Part shown: positions 1 to 7,490 of the stretch, piece by piece | Position numbering within the stretch: the first letter of the stretch is position 1 | How the letters are laid out: each line of letters opens with the position of its first letter | Origin: Clostridia bacterium | Lineage (GTDB): Bacteria > Bacillota > Clostridia > Oscillospirales > CAG-272 | DNA: 41,911 nt | Direction: 5' to 3' | NCBI GenBank assembly: GCA_017501225.1 | Contig: JAFVXH010000020.1 | Coordinates: forward strand, 1-41,911 | Program-made: the position numbers and the translations under genes | The notes under the pieces: model-generated | The model's database searches: none | What the model was told of the DNA's origin: nothing | What the model saw: the letters and a program-made list of their open reading frames with translations, nothing else

Positions 1-156
1 CAGTTGATCGAGTATTACGACAATGTCAATATCACTTGTTTCTGTTGCTTCGCCACGACCGTAACTACCTTGCAAACCGACAAACCATACACGATTTGCA
101 AAAGTCTGATTTAATGTCTGCAAGAATTCCTTCATCCAAGCAGTAATCTCTATCAT
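1..156 (-). CDS. Nucleotidyltransferase domain protein, N-terminal fragment (cut by window edge)
   Basis: The first 52 codons of a leftward gene are present; the rest lies outside the window. The peptide has an N-terminal helix, then WFVGLQGSYGRGEATETSD followed by IDIVVILD. This is the G-S-x(n)-D-x-D signature of MNT/minimal nucleotidyltransferases (pol beta superfamily), with the two metal-binding aspartates about residues 42 and 44. The start ATG at 156-154 is preceded by GAGGTG at good spacing. Such proteins transfer a nucleotide to a protein or small molecule, and many are antitoxins paired with a HEPN protein. The partner, if any, would be to the left and cannot be seen. The family is clear but the function is open. 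Confidence 0.8.
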   Translation of the reverse strand, partial: MIEITAWMKEFLQTLNQTFANRVWFVGLQGSYGRGEATETSDIDIVVILDQL

Positions 157-267
157 CCTAATCACCTCGTCAAATTCTTATTTATCGTTCTGTTTTATCG
201 CCAGTTTCGCCTTTGTTTCACAAACGCATAGGGCTTAGCCCACACCCCTAAAGTTGCGCGCACCCTA

Positions 268-444
268 AGGCTCCCTCCGGGAGGGAGCTGTCAGCGAAGT
301 TGACTGAGGGAGAGTGCGTAACAAGAAAGTTACTACAACCCTAAAGTAACGCAGGCTCCTTCCGTCACGGCTACGCCGTGCCACCGCAAGTCGCCAACGG
401 CGATCTTGACGCGGCTTTGCCGCTTTCACTCATCGGAGGAAGGC
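268..444. repeat. Dispersed palindromic GC-rich repeat, copy A
   Basis: This noncoding stretch is built of short inverted repeats: CTCCCTCCGGGAGGGAG, the 15-bp palindrome CACGGCTACGCCGTG, and GGAGGGAG/CTCCTTCC blocks facing one another. It shares the order GCCTCCC..., GAGGGAGAGTGCG, spacer, GCAGGCTCC, CCACC with the copy at 17228-17379. There is no open frame with a ribosome binding site. It is probably a non-autonomous (MITE/REP-like) element. The rest of 157-579 shows only the hairpin annotated separately. Confidence 0.6.
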
Positions 445-471
445 TTTTCGTTAACCCCATTATACCGCAAA

Positions 472-499
472 TCGGCAGAGAAAACAAGTTCTCTGCCGA
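472..499. terminator. Hairpin, possible terminator of the YhcH-family gene
   Basis: A perfect 11-bp inverted repeat (TCGGCAGAGAA / TTCTCTGCCGA) encloses a 6-nt loop about 80 bp past the stop of the leftward gene at 580. The T-runs on either side are short, so termination efficiency is uncertain. Confidence 0.45.
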
Positions 500-579
500 C
501 ATTTTGTGCCTACTGATTCTCCGTTACGAACAACAGAGAAATCCGTTTCGTCCTTTTTTATTTTATTAAAATCAAATCA

Positions 580-1050
580 TCAATACAGAACCTTCATGAC
601 GATCTTGCGAACGTTGCTGGGCTCGTCGTTGATCGCCATATTGGGGCAATGCTGCTCATTGGGCATAAAGATCACGAAATCGCCTGCCTGAACGGTTGCG
701 CGGGAGCAGGTGTTGGGATCGGGCATGAAAAAGAGCTCACAGTCGCCGCCACCCGTGTAGGAGTGATCCTGCTCGCGGGTCTGAAGTCCGGGAACGTACA
801 GCTGCTCCTGACCCTCAACCATGATCTGAATGTCGATGTACTCGTAGTGCACCTCCATGACCGCCTTGTCCATGGTGCGGGTCACGTAGATGTTGCCGTT
901 TGCGTAGATCTCGTTGTTGGGCGTTGCCATGTCGTTTCTGCCGGGCTTGAAGCCGTTCGCAATCAGCTCCTTGGCAAAGGCAAACGCTGCAGGGAAGCGA
1001 GGATGAAGCGCCTCGAATTGCTCAAAATTTTCTACTTTTCCTATAATCAT
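580..1050 (-). CDS. YhcH/YjgK/YiaL family protein (DUF386, cupin-like)
   Basis: A 156-residue protein of the usual length for the YhcH/YjgK/YiaL (EbgC-like) family. Family features are the N-terminal MIIGKVENFEQF segment, the central VHYEYIDIQIMVEGQEQ stretch, and FFMPDPNTC and FVIFMPNEQHCPNM near the C-terminus. The histidines and acidic residues there are typical metal ligands of the double-stranded beta-helix. Relatives act in catabolism of unusual sugars (sialic acid, 2,3-diketo-gulonate) as putative epimerases or isomerases, or as small subunits of evolved beta-galactosidase. No sugar operon accompanies it here; it is monocistronic with its own promoter at 1097-1125. AAAGGAA lies upstream of the chosen ATG. 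The substrate is unknown. Confidence 0.85.
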   Translation of the reverse strand: MIIGKVENFEQFEALHPRFPAAFAFAKELIANGFKPGRNDMATPNNEIYANGNIYVTRTMDKAVMEVHYEYIDIQIMVEGQEQLYVPGLQTREQDHSYTGGGDCELFFMPDPNTCSRATVQAGDFVIFMPNEQHCPNMAINDEPSNVRKIVMKVLY

Positions 1051-1096
1051 GTCCGTCTGTTCCTTTCAAACAAAGTCGGGTTTTCCCCTTGAGGCT

Positions 1097-1125
1097 ATCC
1101 TATCACATTTCATTTGATTTGTCAA
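1097..1125 (-). promoter_or_regulatory. Sigma-A promoter of the YhcH-family gene
   Basis: On the minus strand TTGACA (1125-1120) and TAGGAT (1102-1097) are separated by 17 bp, giving a leader of about 40 nt before the start codon at 1050. It shows the YhcH-family gene is transcribed independently of the tRNA unit upstream. Confidence 0.7.
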
Positions 1126-1165
1126 GGGATATCGCGCAAATAAAATCCGCGCCTCCGGCATTTTC

Positions 1166-1209
1166 AAAAAATAATGGGCAGTTACAGACCATTGCCCATA
1201 ACCGCCCAT
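1166..1209 (-). terminator. Intrinsic terminator of the tRNA-Lys transcription unit
   Basis: On the minus strand a 12-bp inverted repeat (ATGGGCGGTTAT / GTAACTGCCCAT, with wobble or mismatch at two positions) and a 12-nt loop are followed by TATTTTTT. It lies 300 nt past the tRNA and upstream of the separate promoter at 1097-1125. Confidence 0.7.
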
Positions 1210-1515
1210 AAAAATAGCAAGTCTCCCCGCAAAAATGCGGCGCAGAGCATATCGACAGAGAGAAATTACTTCCCTTCTGCATACCTGATGCGAAATGGAG
1301 CTTGCGATAAAAACCGCATCCGAACAAAGGCTTCTCCCACAGGAGAACCGACGCGGCGACATGTCTTGGAAAGCAGCGCACAAGCACGCCCGTTGGGGCT
1401 GTGCTTGCATCTGCGTTGGTGGCTCGTTCAGACGCTCACCCGAACTCTGCCATCGTGGTGTGAAGTTTGGCGTATCGCCGCACGTCCCCGATATTTGGGG
1501 GCGGCAGCTTGCCGC
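1210..1515 (-). ncRNA. Unassigned structured RNA segment co-transcribed with tRNA-Lys
   Basis: Between the CCA end of tRNA-Lys and the terminator at 1166-1209 lie about 306 nt with no credible open frame. The only long minus-strand frames run through the tRNA or through the next promoter. The minus strand is dense in stable hairpins. Examples are CAAGCAC..GTGCTTG with an inner GCCC/GGGC and a CAAC loop, TTCTCC TGTG GGAGAA, CCGCA TTTT TGCGG, GATGCG..CGCATC, and GGTG..CACC enclosing CGT CTGA ACG. A long-range GCAGAG/CTCTGC pair could close the central part. I do not recognise RNase P, tmRNA, SRP, 6S or a common riboswitch motif. It could be a stable sRNA, a processed 3' trailer, or decayed sequence. 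Confidence 0.4.
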
Positions 1516-1591
1516 TGGTGACCCATCGGAGAGTCGAACTCCGGACACCATGATTAAAAGTCATGTGCTCTGCCATCTGAGCTAATGGGTC
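1516..1591 (-). tRNA. tRNA-Lys (anticodon UUU)
   Basis: On the minus strand a 7-bp acceptor stem GACCCAT/ATGGGTC, a D-arm TAGCTCAGATGGCAGAGCA, an anticodon stem CATGA/TCATG with the loop CTTTTAA (anticodon TTT), a short variable loop and a T-arm with GTTCGACTC make a complete cloverleaf. Discriminator A and an encoded CCA (1518-1516) follow. It is expressed from the promoter at 1613-1641. Confidence 0.97.
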
Positions 1592-1612
1592 AAATATTCC
1601 AATCACCAAAAT

Positions 1613-1641
1613 ATTATATCACATTTGCCTGTGTTTGTCAA
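1613..1641 (-). promoter_or_regulatory. Consensus sigma-A promoter of the tRNA-Lys unit
   Basis: TTGACA (1641-1636), a 17-bp spacer and TATAAT (1618-1613) on the minus strand form a perfect consensus promoter about 20 bp before the tRNA 5' end, as expected for a highly expressed stable RNA. Confidence 0.9.
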
Positions 1642-1655
1642 CTGTTTTTATGTAG

Positions 1656-1706
1656 CAAATAAAACAAAAACAAGCCGTTTCCGAGTGGTTGCTTTTGTTT
1701 TATTTG
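1656..1706 (-). terminator. Long A/T-rich terminator of the pepP-plsY-flavodoxin operon
   Basis: A near-perfect 20-bp inverted repeat, with A-rich 5' arm CAAATAAAACAAAA and T-rich 3' arm TTTTGTTTTATTTG, starts 16 bp past the flavodoxin stop codon. Its uridine-rich descending arm would serve as both stem and tract. It also insulates the tRNA-Lys promoter at 1613-1641. Confidence 0.75.
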
Positions 1707-1721
1707 CATATTTTTTAGGGG

Positions 1722-2252
1722 TTATTGCACCGTTTTATGCAGCAGCTCCGTGCGGATCCTACTTGCCATAGAGGCAATGGTTTCGGGCAAAATGCCGGGG
1801 AGCGTGGGAGAGTAATCCTCGTTCTCCATCTCCTCCTCGAGCAGCCTTGCGCGCATGGAGCGCAGGATCCAGCGATCCCATCGGCTTCCCTCGTCCGCCT
1901 TGAGTCTGCCGCCAAAATACACCGTCGCAACCGAGGACTCTCTCAGCTCCTTGGGAAAGAGCTTTTCCAAATAGTAATCCGCCTCGTGCGTAAGCCCGCA
2001 GCAAAGGAACAGTCCGGTGCATTTTCCTTGCAGAATTGCTCCGTTTGCCTTCAAGAAACGGCGCAAGGACGGACGGAATCTTCCAAAATACACGCTTCCG
2101 CCCACCAGCACGGCATCATAGTCCTGCACGCTTGGGGCTTCGGCATCCAGATCGGCAAGCTCGACGGCCATAGGCTGCAGCTCCTGCGCAAGACGCCTGA
2201 CGCATTCCTTCACCGTTCCGTTCTTGGAGGAATACGCGATTAAAATTTTCAT
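1722..2252 (-). CDS. Flavodoxin-domain protein
   Basis: A 176-residue protein. It opens with MKILIAYSSKNGTVKECVRRL, the phosphate-binding loop of flavodoxins (S-S-K-N-G-T for the FMN phosphate). It continues with VLVGGSVYFGRF, where the G-S-x-x-F/Y segment stacks on the isoalloxazine ring, and FLCCGL in the fourth strand. This matches the flavodoxin_5/HemG-like group of single-domain FMN proteins that act as electron carriers or protoporphyrinogen-oxidase relatives. No haem genes are nearby, so a haem role is not supported. It is the last gene of a leftward operon, 32 bp after the small unknown gene, and is closed by the terminator at 1656-1706. Confidence 0.8.
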   Translation of the reverse strand: MKILIAYSSKNGTVKECVRRLAQELQPMAVELADLDAEAPSVQDYDAVLVGGSVYFGRFRPSLRRFLKANGAILQGKCTGLFLCCGLTHEADYYLEKLFPKELRESSVATVYFGGRLKADEGSRWDRWILRSMRARLLEEEMENEDYSPTLPGILPETIASMASRIRTELLHKTVQ

Positions 2253-2284
2253 ATCGGGATCCCTCCCTTCCTTTGCTGCATTCT

Positions 2285-2614
2285 TTATCGGTAGTACACG
2301 TAAAACACGATGATGGTGCGCTCGCGCCCATCATGCTCCAAATCGGGTGCCGTGATAACGACGCCGTCCTTGGACAAGAGCTCCCACGCCTGCATCTGCT
2401 CGATCTTGCAACGGAAGATCACGTCTGCCGAGGCAAAGACCAAAAGCTCGTCGTCGCGGATATTCAGACCGCCGTCCCGACCGATGACCTCATCCACGCC
2501 GTTGATCTTTTCGGTCACGTAGCGGATGTGGTGATTGCTCATGGAGCGTGCCATCTCCCAACGGTATTGCCGACTGTTGGGATTTTTGCTTTTTCTCTTG
2601 AACAGTCCGAACAT
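2285..2614 (-). CDS. Small conserved-looking hypothetical protein
   Basis: A 109-residue protein that I cannot assign. It has a basic N-terminus (MFGLFKRKSKN) followed by a predicted alpha/beta segment rich in charged residues (IRYVTEKINGVDEVIGRDGG, then IRDDELLVFASADVIFRC) and ends with a beta-strand-like TIIVFYVYYR. There is no signal peptide or membrane helix. It lies 11 bp after the methyltransferase gene and 32 bp before the flavodoxin gene, so it belongs to the operon. Codon use and spacing support a real gene. Confidence 0.7.
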   Translation of the reverse strand: MFGLFKRKSKNPNSRQYRWEMARSMSNHHIRYVTEKINGVDEVIGRDGGLNIRDDELLVFASADVIFRCKIEQMQAWELLSKDGVVITAPDLEHDGRERTIIVFYVYYR

Positions 2615-2625
2615 ATCGTTCCCCT

Positions 2626-3795
2626 TTACCCTAACAAAAATCTCTTTGCCGCTTCGTATTCGGCAGCATAGCGCTTGGCTTCCTCTCCGTCCCGCACAAA
2701 ATCCCTTCGGCGCAGGGCGCGGAGCATGATATTCTTGGGCGTTTCCTCAGGATCGATCAGCTCCAGCGCGCAGACCTCGTAGCCGTTTGCCTGCAAGAGC
2801 TTGAGCCGCATCGCATCCGTTGCGGCATCGCAAAGCTTTTGCCGTAGCATCGAATGCTCGGTCACAAAGGAAAGTGCCTGGCAGTTGATGGTATGGTTGA
2901 GCTCGTGATGACAGCAGGGCGTGGACAGGATCACGTCCGCCTCCCAGAGCATCGCGCGTGAGAGGACCAGATCGGTGGCGGTATCGCAGGCATGCAGGGA
3001 GATCACAAGATCGACGTGCTCGCCCGCGTCGTATGTTCCGATATCTCCGCACAAAAATTCCAAGCCGTCAAACCGCAAGGCGCGTGCGACCTCGTTACAG
3101 TACGCGACGACGTCGGGCTTGAGATCAACGCCCGTCATCCTGACCTTGCGTCCGAGCACGTTGCAAAAATAGTGGTACGCCGCAAAGGAAAGATAGCTCT
3201 TTCCGCAGCACAGATCGCAGATGCGGAGCGTCCCGTCCGCGCAAAGGCTTGGCAGGCAGTCCGCGATCAGCTCCAGAAAACGGTTGATCTGACGGAACTT
3301 GGATTGCTTTTTATCCTTGATGCGCCCCTGCGCGTCACTGACGCCCAAGAGCTTTAAGAAGGGCTCCTCTCCCGTCAGGATGCGCTTCTTTTCGCGATCG
3401 TTGCCACCGATCTCCAAGGCGGGCACGTCTGCGGATTGCAGGGCAAGGGATACCTTATTCCCCCCGATCAGGGTTGCCTTCCCCGCGCGTGATACACGGA
3501 GCTCGCAATCCCCTGCCGCCGTCAAAAGGCTGACCTGGCCGTGCGATGCGATCAGCGCGTCAATGCACGCCTGATCGTTGATTTCAAAATTCCGGTGCAA
3601 AGCCTTGTTGTCCGTGCAGAAGGTTTCCGCCTGCAGGAGCACGCGCCCCTTGATGCGACGAAGCGTCAGCACCGTGCGTCGGGTGGCTGTGTCCTGCGGC
3701 TTGGAAAAGACCGCCTTCCTCAGAACGGATCTTTCTGCCGCCGCAAGGATCAGCGCGCACATCTGCGCAGACGGAGAAATACATTTCTCACTCAT
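2626..3795 (-). CDS. Class I SAM-dependent methyltransferase (Methyltransf_32-like)
   Basis: A 389-residue protein. An N-terminal region of about 150 residues without an obvious family precedes KFRQINRFLELIAD (about 166-179). The Rossmann methyltransferase fold follows: motif I DLCCGKSYLSF (194-204), motif II GVDLK, an acidic GDIG segment, and LHACDTATDLVL as motif IV. The Cys/His-rich STPCCHHELNH comes after. This order matches the GSTCD-type Methyltransf_32 family, thought to act on RNA, though the substrate is not proven. The gene is 3 bp from plsY and 11 bp from the next gene, so it is translationally linked in the operon. The CCHH stretch might bind metal, which is inference. Confidence 0.8.
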   Translation of the reverse strand: MSEKCISPSAQMCALILAAAERSVLRKAVFSKPQDTATRRTVLTLRRIKGRVLLQAETFCTDNKALHRNFEINDQACIDALIASHGQVSLLTAAGDCELRVSRAGKATLIGGNKVSLALQSADVPALEIGGNDREKKRILTGEEPFLKLLGVSDAQGRIKDKKQSKFRQINRFLELIADCLPSLCADGTLRICDLCCGKSYLSFAAYHYFCNVLGRKVRMTGVDLKPDVVAYCNEVARALRFDGLEFLCGDIGTYDAGEHVDLVISLHACDTATDLVLSRAMLWEADVILSTPCCHHELNHTINCQALSFVTEHSMLRQKLCDAATDAMRLKLLQANGYEVCALELIDPEETPKNIMLRALRRRDFVRDGEEAKRYAAEYEAAKRFLLG

Positions 3796-3798
3796 ACG

Positions 3799-4569
3799 TT
3801 ATTCCTCGCTCTGCTCTGCCTTCTCGGTTTCTCCCTTTTTCTTTTTGGAGATTTTGGAGAAGCTGAGCTTGGATTCGGTTCTGTTCATCAGTCGCTTGAT
3901 GTTCTCACGGTGCATAAAGACCACAAAGCAGGTGGAAAGCACTGCCATCGCCACGTTGAGTCCAAAGTTTCCGAACACGCTCAGGATCAAGGGATAGATC
4001 AGCGCGCACATGATCGACGCCAACGAAATATAGCGGAACAGCAGCACCAGGATCGCGTAGAGCACGAACAGAATCAGGAACGTAATCGGGCTGATCATCA
4101 GAATGACCATGGAAAGGCAGGCAACGCCCTTGCCTCCGCGGAATTTCGCGAAGATCGGGAACATGTGTCCGAAGATGACGAAAAATCCCGCGATCGCGCC
4201 GCCGTCGATGCCAAAGATCGTCCAACCGAACAGCACGGAAAGCGCCGCCTTGAGCAGATCGAGAAGAAAGGTTGCCGCAGCCGCCTTTTTTCCGTAGGTG
4301 CGGAGCATATTGGTCGTACCCGCGTTTCCGCTTCCGAAATTGCGGATGTCCTCGTGATAAACGAGCTTGGAGATCAGGACTGCGGGATTGATGCTACCCA
4401 GAAGGTAGGGCACCGCGATGCAGAGCGCGATCGCCCCGAAAAAGACCACGGCAAAGTGATCCCGTACCCATTGAAACTGATTGGCAAGATACGCCGTCAA
4501 ATTCCAAAGCTCGATCATCGGTCCGGATGCAGCCGGATTCTGTGCCGCCGTTAAAGCAAACAGATTCAT
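3799..4569 (-). CDS. plsY: Acyl-phosphate:glycerol-3-phosphate acyltransferase PlsY
   Basis: PlsY transfers the acyl group of acyl-phosphate to glycerol-3-phosphate at the membrane, the first committed step of phospholipid synthesis. All family signatures are present: GSINPAV (58-64), RNFGSGNAGTTNMLR (76-90), and GHMFPIF leading into the glycine loop FRGGKGVA (about 134-150). Several hydrophobic helices lie around them. At 256 residues it is longer than the usual 200 or so. About 35 extra residues precede the first conserved helix, and a lysine/glutamate-rich cytoplasmic tail (KKKKGETEKAEQSEE) follows the last. The start used has GGAGG upstream; a later start would remove the extension but lacks a better site. 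It sits 15 bp after the M24 peptidase gene. Confidence 0.93.
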   Translation of the reverse strand: MNLFALTAAQNPAASGPMIELWNLTAYLANQFQWVRDHFAVVFFGAIALCIAVPYLLGSINPAVLISKLVYHEDIRNFGSGNAGTTNMLRTYGKKAAAATFLLDLLKAALSVLFGWTIFGIDGGAIAGFFVIFGHMFPIFAKFRGGKGVACLSMVILMISPITFLILFVLYAILVLLFRYISLASIMCALIYPLILSVFGNFGLNVAMAVLSTCFVVFMHRENIKRLMNRTESKLSFSKISKKKKGETEKAEQSEE

Positions 4570-4584
4570 AGTATTCCTCCGAAA

Positions 4585-5667
4585 TCAGAGAATTTCGATC
4601 ATTTCCTTGGTGCTCTTGGTAAAGTTGCGCACCTTGCCCGCAGTATCCAGGCATACCATATCCTCAATACGGCATCCGTACTTACCCTCCAGATAAATAC
4701 CGGGCTCAACGGTGATAACGTGTCCGCGAGAGAGCACGCTTCCCTCCTTTGCGGCAAAGGAAACGCGGGGATCCTCGTGGATCAGCATACCGACACCGTG
4801 ACCGAGGGAGTGCCCGAACGCGCCCTTGTACTGCGGATACGCGTCGATGATGTCGCGCGCGATCTTGTCAAGCTCGCGATAGCTTGCCCCCTCGCAAAGC
4901 GCGTCGAGTGCCGCCAGCTGTGCCGTCAGCACCGTGTCGTACAGATGCTTGATCTCGGCGTCCGCCTTGCCGATGACGACCGTACGCGTCATGTCCGAGC
5001 AATAGCCGTCCACGCGCGCGCCAAAGTCCATGGTAAGGAAGCCCTTCTCCAGCTTGCAACGGCGGGGAACGCCGTGAGGGCGGGAGGAATTGGTGCCGGA
5101 TACGGCAACGGTATCGAACGCTGCCGCCTCGGCTCCGTTGTTTCTCATGAAAAATTCGATCTCAAGCGCGACCTCGATCTCGGTCACGTCAGGTCGGAGC
5201 CACTTGAGCATATGCGCGTATGCCGCATCGGTGATCTCCTGCGCACGTGCGATGGTTGCGAGCTCCTTTTCATCCTTGACAAGGCGCAGTCCGTCGAGCA
5301 TTGCGGATGCACCGCCCTCGACCGTGTATCCCTCCAAAACCTTCTGATAGCGCGCAAAATTCGCGATGGAAAGTCCGCTTTCCTCCACGGCAACTCTCTT
5401 GCATCCGTTGTCGGCAAGCAGTCCTGCGATGCAAAGGAGCTGTCCTCCCTTGGGCATCAGAACCTCCATTTCCTTGGTTGCCTGCGCGTGCGCCGCCTCG
5501 ATGTAACGGAAGTCGGTGATCAGATAGGACTGCCCCCCCGTCACCAGAACCAGTCCGTCATCAAAATCAAAATCCGAAAGATAACGCTGGTTGATCTTTT
5601 CCGAAATGATGGCGGCGTCAAAGCCCGCCTTTTCCAGTTCAAGCTTAAAATTCTGCAAATGGGACAT
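4585..5667 (-). CDS. M24 family Xaa-Pro aminopeptidase (aminopeptidase P)
   Basis: A 360-residue two-domain protein: an N-terminal creatinase-like domain (about 1-125) and a C-terminal pita-bread metallopeptidase domain. The dinuclear metal ligands are visible: D214 in MDFGARVD, D225 in CSDMTRT, H290 in SLGHGVG, E321 in TVEPG and E335 in CRIEDM. The substrate-binding histidine is in PHGVP (about 198). It removes N-terminal residues preceding proline in the cytoplasm. The start was set at 5667, where AAAGGCAGGG sits at proper distance; an upstream in-frame ATG at 5724 overlaps the promoter -10 and has no site. It is the first gene of the leftward operon; plsY follows 15 bp later. Confidence 0.92.
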   Translation of the reverse strand: MSHLQNFKLELEKAGFDAAIISEKINQRYLSDFDFDDGLVLVTGGQSYLITDFRYIEAAHAQATKEMEVLMPKGGQLLCIAGLLADNGCKRVAVEESGLSIANFARYQKVLEGYTVEGGASAMLDGLRLVKDEKELATIARAQEITDAAYAHMLKWLRPDVTEIEVALEIEFFMRNNGAEAAAFDTVAVSGTNSSRPHGVPRRCKLEKGFLTMDFGARVDGYCSDMTRTVVIGKADAEIKHLYDTVLTAQLAALDALCEGASYRELDKIARDIIDAYPQYKGAFGHSLGHGVGMLIHEDPRVSFAAKEGSVLSRGHVITVEPGIYLEGKYGCRIEDMVCLDTAGKVRNFTKSTKEMIEIL

Positions 5668-5722
5668 ACTGTTTCCCTGCCTTTCTGTTTTTCTGCGGTC
5701 GTGCCGATTGATATCTCCTAAC

Positions 5723-5731
5723 ATTATACCA
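5723..5731 (-). promoter_or_regulatory. Extended -10 promoter of the pepP-plsY operon
   Basis: TGGTATAAT on the minus strand is an extended -10 (TGn-TATAAT) without a clear -35, about 55 bp upstream of the peptidase start. It places transcription start near 5716 and supports the internal start codon at 5667. Confidence 0.6.
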
Positions 5732-5786
5732 TAATTTTACCGAAAAGTATAGTCCCCTTGTAAATTTTTTTCGCAGGGGAAAAATT

Positions 5787-5820
5787 CTGACAAAATCACC
5801 CCATCCCGCCTTGCTATAAT
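5787..5820 (+). promoter_or_regulatory. spoIIG-type promoter: CTGACA-22 bp-TATAAT (Spo0A/sigma-A)
   Basis: Upstream of spoIIGA, CTGACA (5787-5792) and TATAAT (5815-5820) are 22 bp apart. That is too far for ordinary sigma-A use but matches the spacer of the B. subtilis spoIIG promoter, which needs phosphorylated Spo0A bound over the -35. The overlapping minus-strand sequence TTTTGTCAGAA resembles a 0A box (TTTGTCGAA). A second weaker candidate, TTTTTTTCGCA, lies about 15 bp upstream. Confidence 0.65.
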
Positions 5821-5842
5821 AGAATGCAAAGGAGGTGACTGC

Positions 5843-6700
5843 ATGGAGCAGGAGGTCTACGTCGATCTGTATTTTTTGATCAATGCCTGCATGGATCTGT
5901 TGAGTATTCTACTGACGGCAACGCTGACGCACCGTGCAACGGGACGTCTGCGCTCCGTGCTTGGTGCGTGCTTTGGAGGAGCGTATGCGGTACTGTCGCT
6001 GTTTTTTCTGCCCGCCGGGATCGTGGGTATGCTTCTTGACGTGCTGTCAGCACTCCTGATCTGCGTGATCGCCTTTTACAGACGGAAAACGCCCTTTTTG
6101 CGGATCGTAAAAATTCTCGCGGTGTTTCTGTTGGTATCGGTGCTGCTCGGCGGCATCATGACGGTGCTGTACAGTCTTCTCAACCGACTGTCGCTCCCCT
6201 TGGATTCCCTGGAGAAGGATACTCTCTCGGTCTGGATCTTTTCCCTGCTTGCCGCGGTCGCGGGCTTTGCGACCGCCAAGGGCGGACGCTTTCTCGGAAT
6301 GAGCGCAAAGACCAAAACCGTGACTCTGGAGCTTTCACTGTTCGGCTCGTCCAAAACGCTGACGGCTCTTGTTGACTCAGGCAACCTTTTGTGCGATCCC
6401 GTGACGGGAAAGAGCGTGATCGTCGTGCGCCGTGAGGCGCTACGCCCCATGCTCCCAAGGACCTTGTCCGCGGCTCTGACGGGAAACGCCGAGGATTGGC
6501 TGACGGCGGCAAGGGAGGTCCGCGGACTTCGCCTGATCCCGGCGCAGAGCGTCAGCGATTCGACCCTGCTCCCCGCACTTGCCCCCGAGCGGCTGACCGT
6601 CACGACGGAAAAAGAAACCTATGACGCCGATTACCTGATCGCCATCGCAGATCTTGGCGAGAGCGCGCAGGGCTTTGACGCCGTCATCTCTCTGCATTGA
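5843..6700 (+). CDS. spoIIGA: Sigma-E processing peptidase SpoIIGA
   Basis: This membrane aspartic protease cleaves pro-sigma-E in the mother cell after a signal from the forespore. The N-terminal half has about five hydrophobic helices beginning with [18 protein letters not shown], a family hallmark. The C-terminal half is the single-lobe aspartic protease domain with [21 protein letters not shown]178 in the DSGN motif corresponds to the catalytic aspartate. At 285 residues it is a little shorter than the B. subtilis protein. A very strong AAAGGAGGTG precedes the ATG. sigE, its substrate, follows after 26 bp. Transcription is likely from the 22-bp-spacer promoter at 5787-5820. Confidence 0.95.
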   Translation: MEQEVYVDLYFLINACMDLLSILLTATLTHRATGRLRSVLGACFGGAYAVLSLFFLPAGIVGMLLDVLSALLICVIAFYRRKTPFLRIVKILAVFLLVSVLLGGIMTVLYSLLNRLSLPLDSLEKDTLSVWIFSLLAAVAGFATAKGGRFLGMSAKTKTVTLELSLFGSSKTLTALVDSGNLLCDPVTGKSVIVVRREALRPMLPRTLSAALTGNAEDWLTAAREVRGLRLIPAQSVSDSTLLPALAPERLTVTTEKETYDADYLIAIADLGESAQGFDAVISLH

Positions 6701-6726
6701 ATTCCATTCGGAAAGGAGTTTTTGAT

Positions 6727-7437
6727 ATGAATCTGTTTTGGCGTCTGCGCCTTTGGCTGCTCCGAAGGCAGTGCCGATCCAAAAAAGGCAAGCAAGGCAT
6801 TTTTTACATCAACGGTCCCGAGATGCTCCCCTCTCCCCTCTCTCCCGAGGAGGAGGCGGAGTGCATCTCGCATATGGACGAGGAATGGGCGCGCACGGTG
6901 CTGATCGAGCGCAATCTGCGCCTGGTCGTCTATATCGCAAAGCGGTTTGAAAACACGGGAACCGGCATCGAGGATCTCATTTCCATCGGCACGGTGGGAC
7001 TGATCAAGGCGATCAACACCTTCCGCGCCGACAAGAGCATCAAGCTTGCCACCTACGCCTCGCGTTGCATCGAAAACGAGATCCTGATGCACATCCGCAA
7101 GCACGGAGCGCAGAGGCTGGAGGTATCCATCGACGAGCCGCTCAACGTCGATTGGGACGGCAACGAGCTCCTGCTTTCCGACATTCTCGGCAACGAGGAG
7201 GATACGGTTTCCTACGAGCTGGAGCTGCGCGAGGAGAAGCGCGTGGTACGGGATGCGGTGGCAATGCTGGATCCGAGGGAGCGAGAGCTGATCGAGCTGC
7301 GGTACGGGCTTCGCGGAGGAAACGAGCTGACGCAGAAGGAGGTCGCCACACTTCTCGGCATCTCGCAGTCCTATATCTCGCGATTGGAAAAGCGCATCCT
7401 CGCGGGACTGCGCGAGGAGATCGGCGGGAAGATATGA
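6727..7437 (+). CDS. sigE: Sporulation sigma factor SigE (pro-sigma-E)
   Basis: A 236-residue mother-cell sigma factor. It starts with an amphipathic pro-sequence ([14 protein letters not shown]). The likely cleavage point is near [12 protein letters not shown], residues 26-27, by comparison with the Bacillus protein. Region 2 includes [18 protein letters not shown] and [14 protein letters not shown] with [33 protein letters not shown] is a very conserved SigE/SigK/SigG segment. Region 4 ends with the helix-turn-helix [20 protein letters not shown]. The start at 6727 has AAAGGAG at ideal spacing; an in-frame ATG at 6697 overlaps spoIIGA. sigG, often the next gene in Clostridia, is absent here. 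Confidence 0.96.
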   Translation: MNLFWRLRLWLLRRQCRSKKGKQGIFYINGPEMLPSPLSPEEEAECISHMDEEWARTVLIERNLRLVVYIAKRFENTGTGIEDLISIGTVGLIKAINTFRADKSIKLATYASRCIENEILMHIRKHGAQRLEVSIDEPLNVDWDGNELLLSDILGNEEDTVSYELELREEKRVVRDAVAMLDPRERELIELRYGLRGGNELTQKEVATLLGISQSYISRLEKRILAGLREEIGGKI

Positions 7438-7456
7438 ACGATTTTTGAAAAAAGAC

Positions 7457-7485
7457 TTGTAATTAAAAAAACGCTGTGCTATAAT
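7457..7485 (+). promoter_or_regulatory. Sigma-A promoter of the structured RNA
   Basis: TTGTAA (7457-7462), a 17-bp spacer and TATAAT (7480-7485) predict a start at about 7491-7493, precisely where the first paired strand of the RNA begins. Confidence 0.75.
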
Positions 7486-7490
7486 GGAAA

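Noticed and set aside
1066..1551. A 161-codon open frame on the minus strand across the tRNA-Lys unit
   Set aside because: It runs through the tRNA T-arm and anticodon, the terminator and the next promoter, has no ribosome binding site and reads as low-quality protein (scattered Cys, Arg and Ser).
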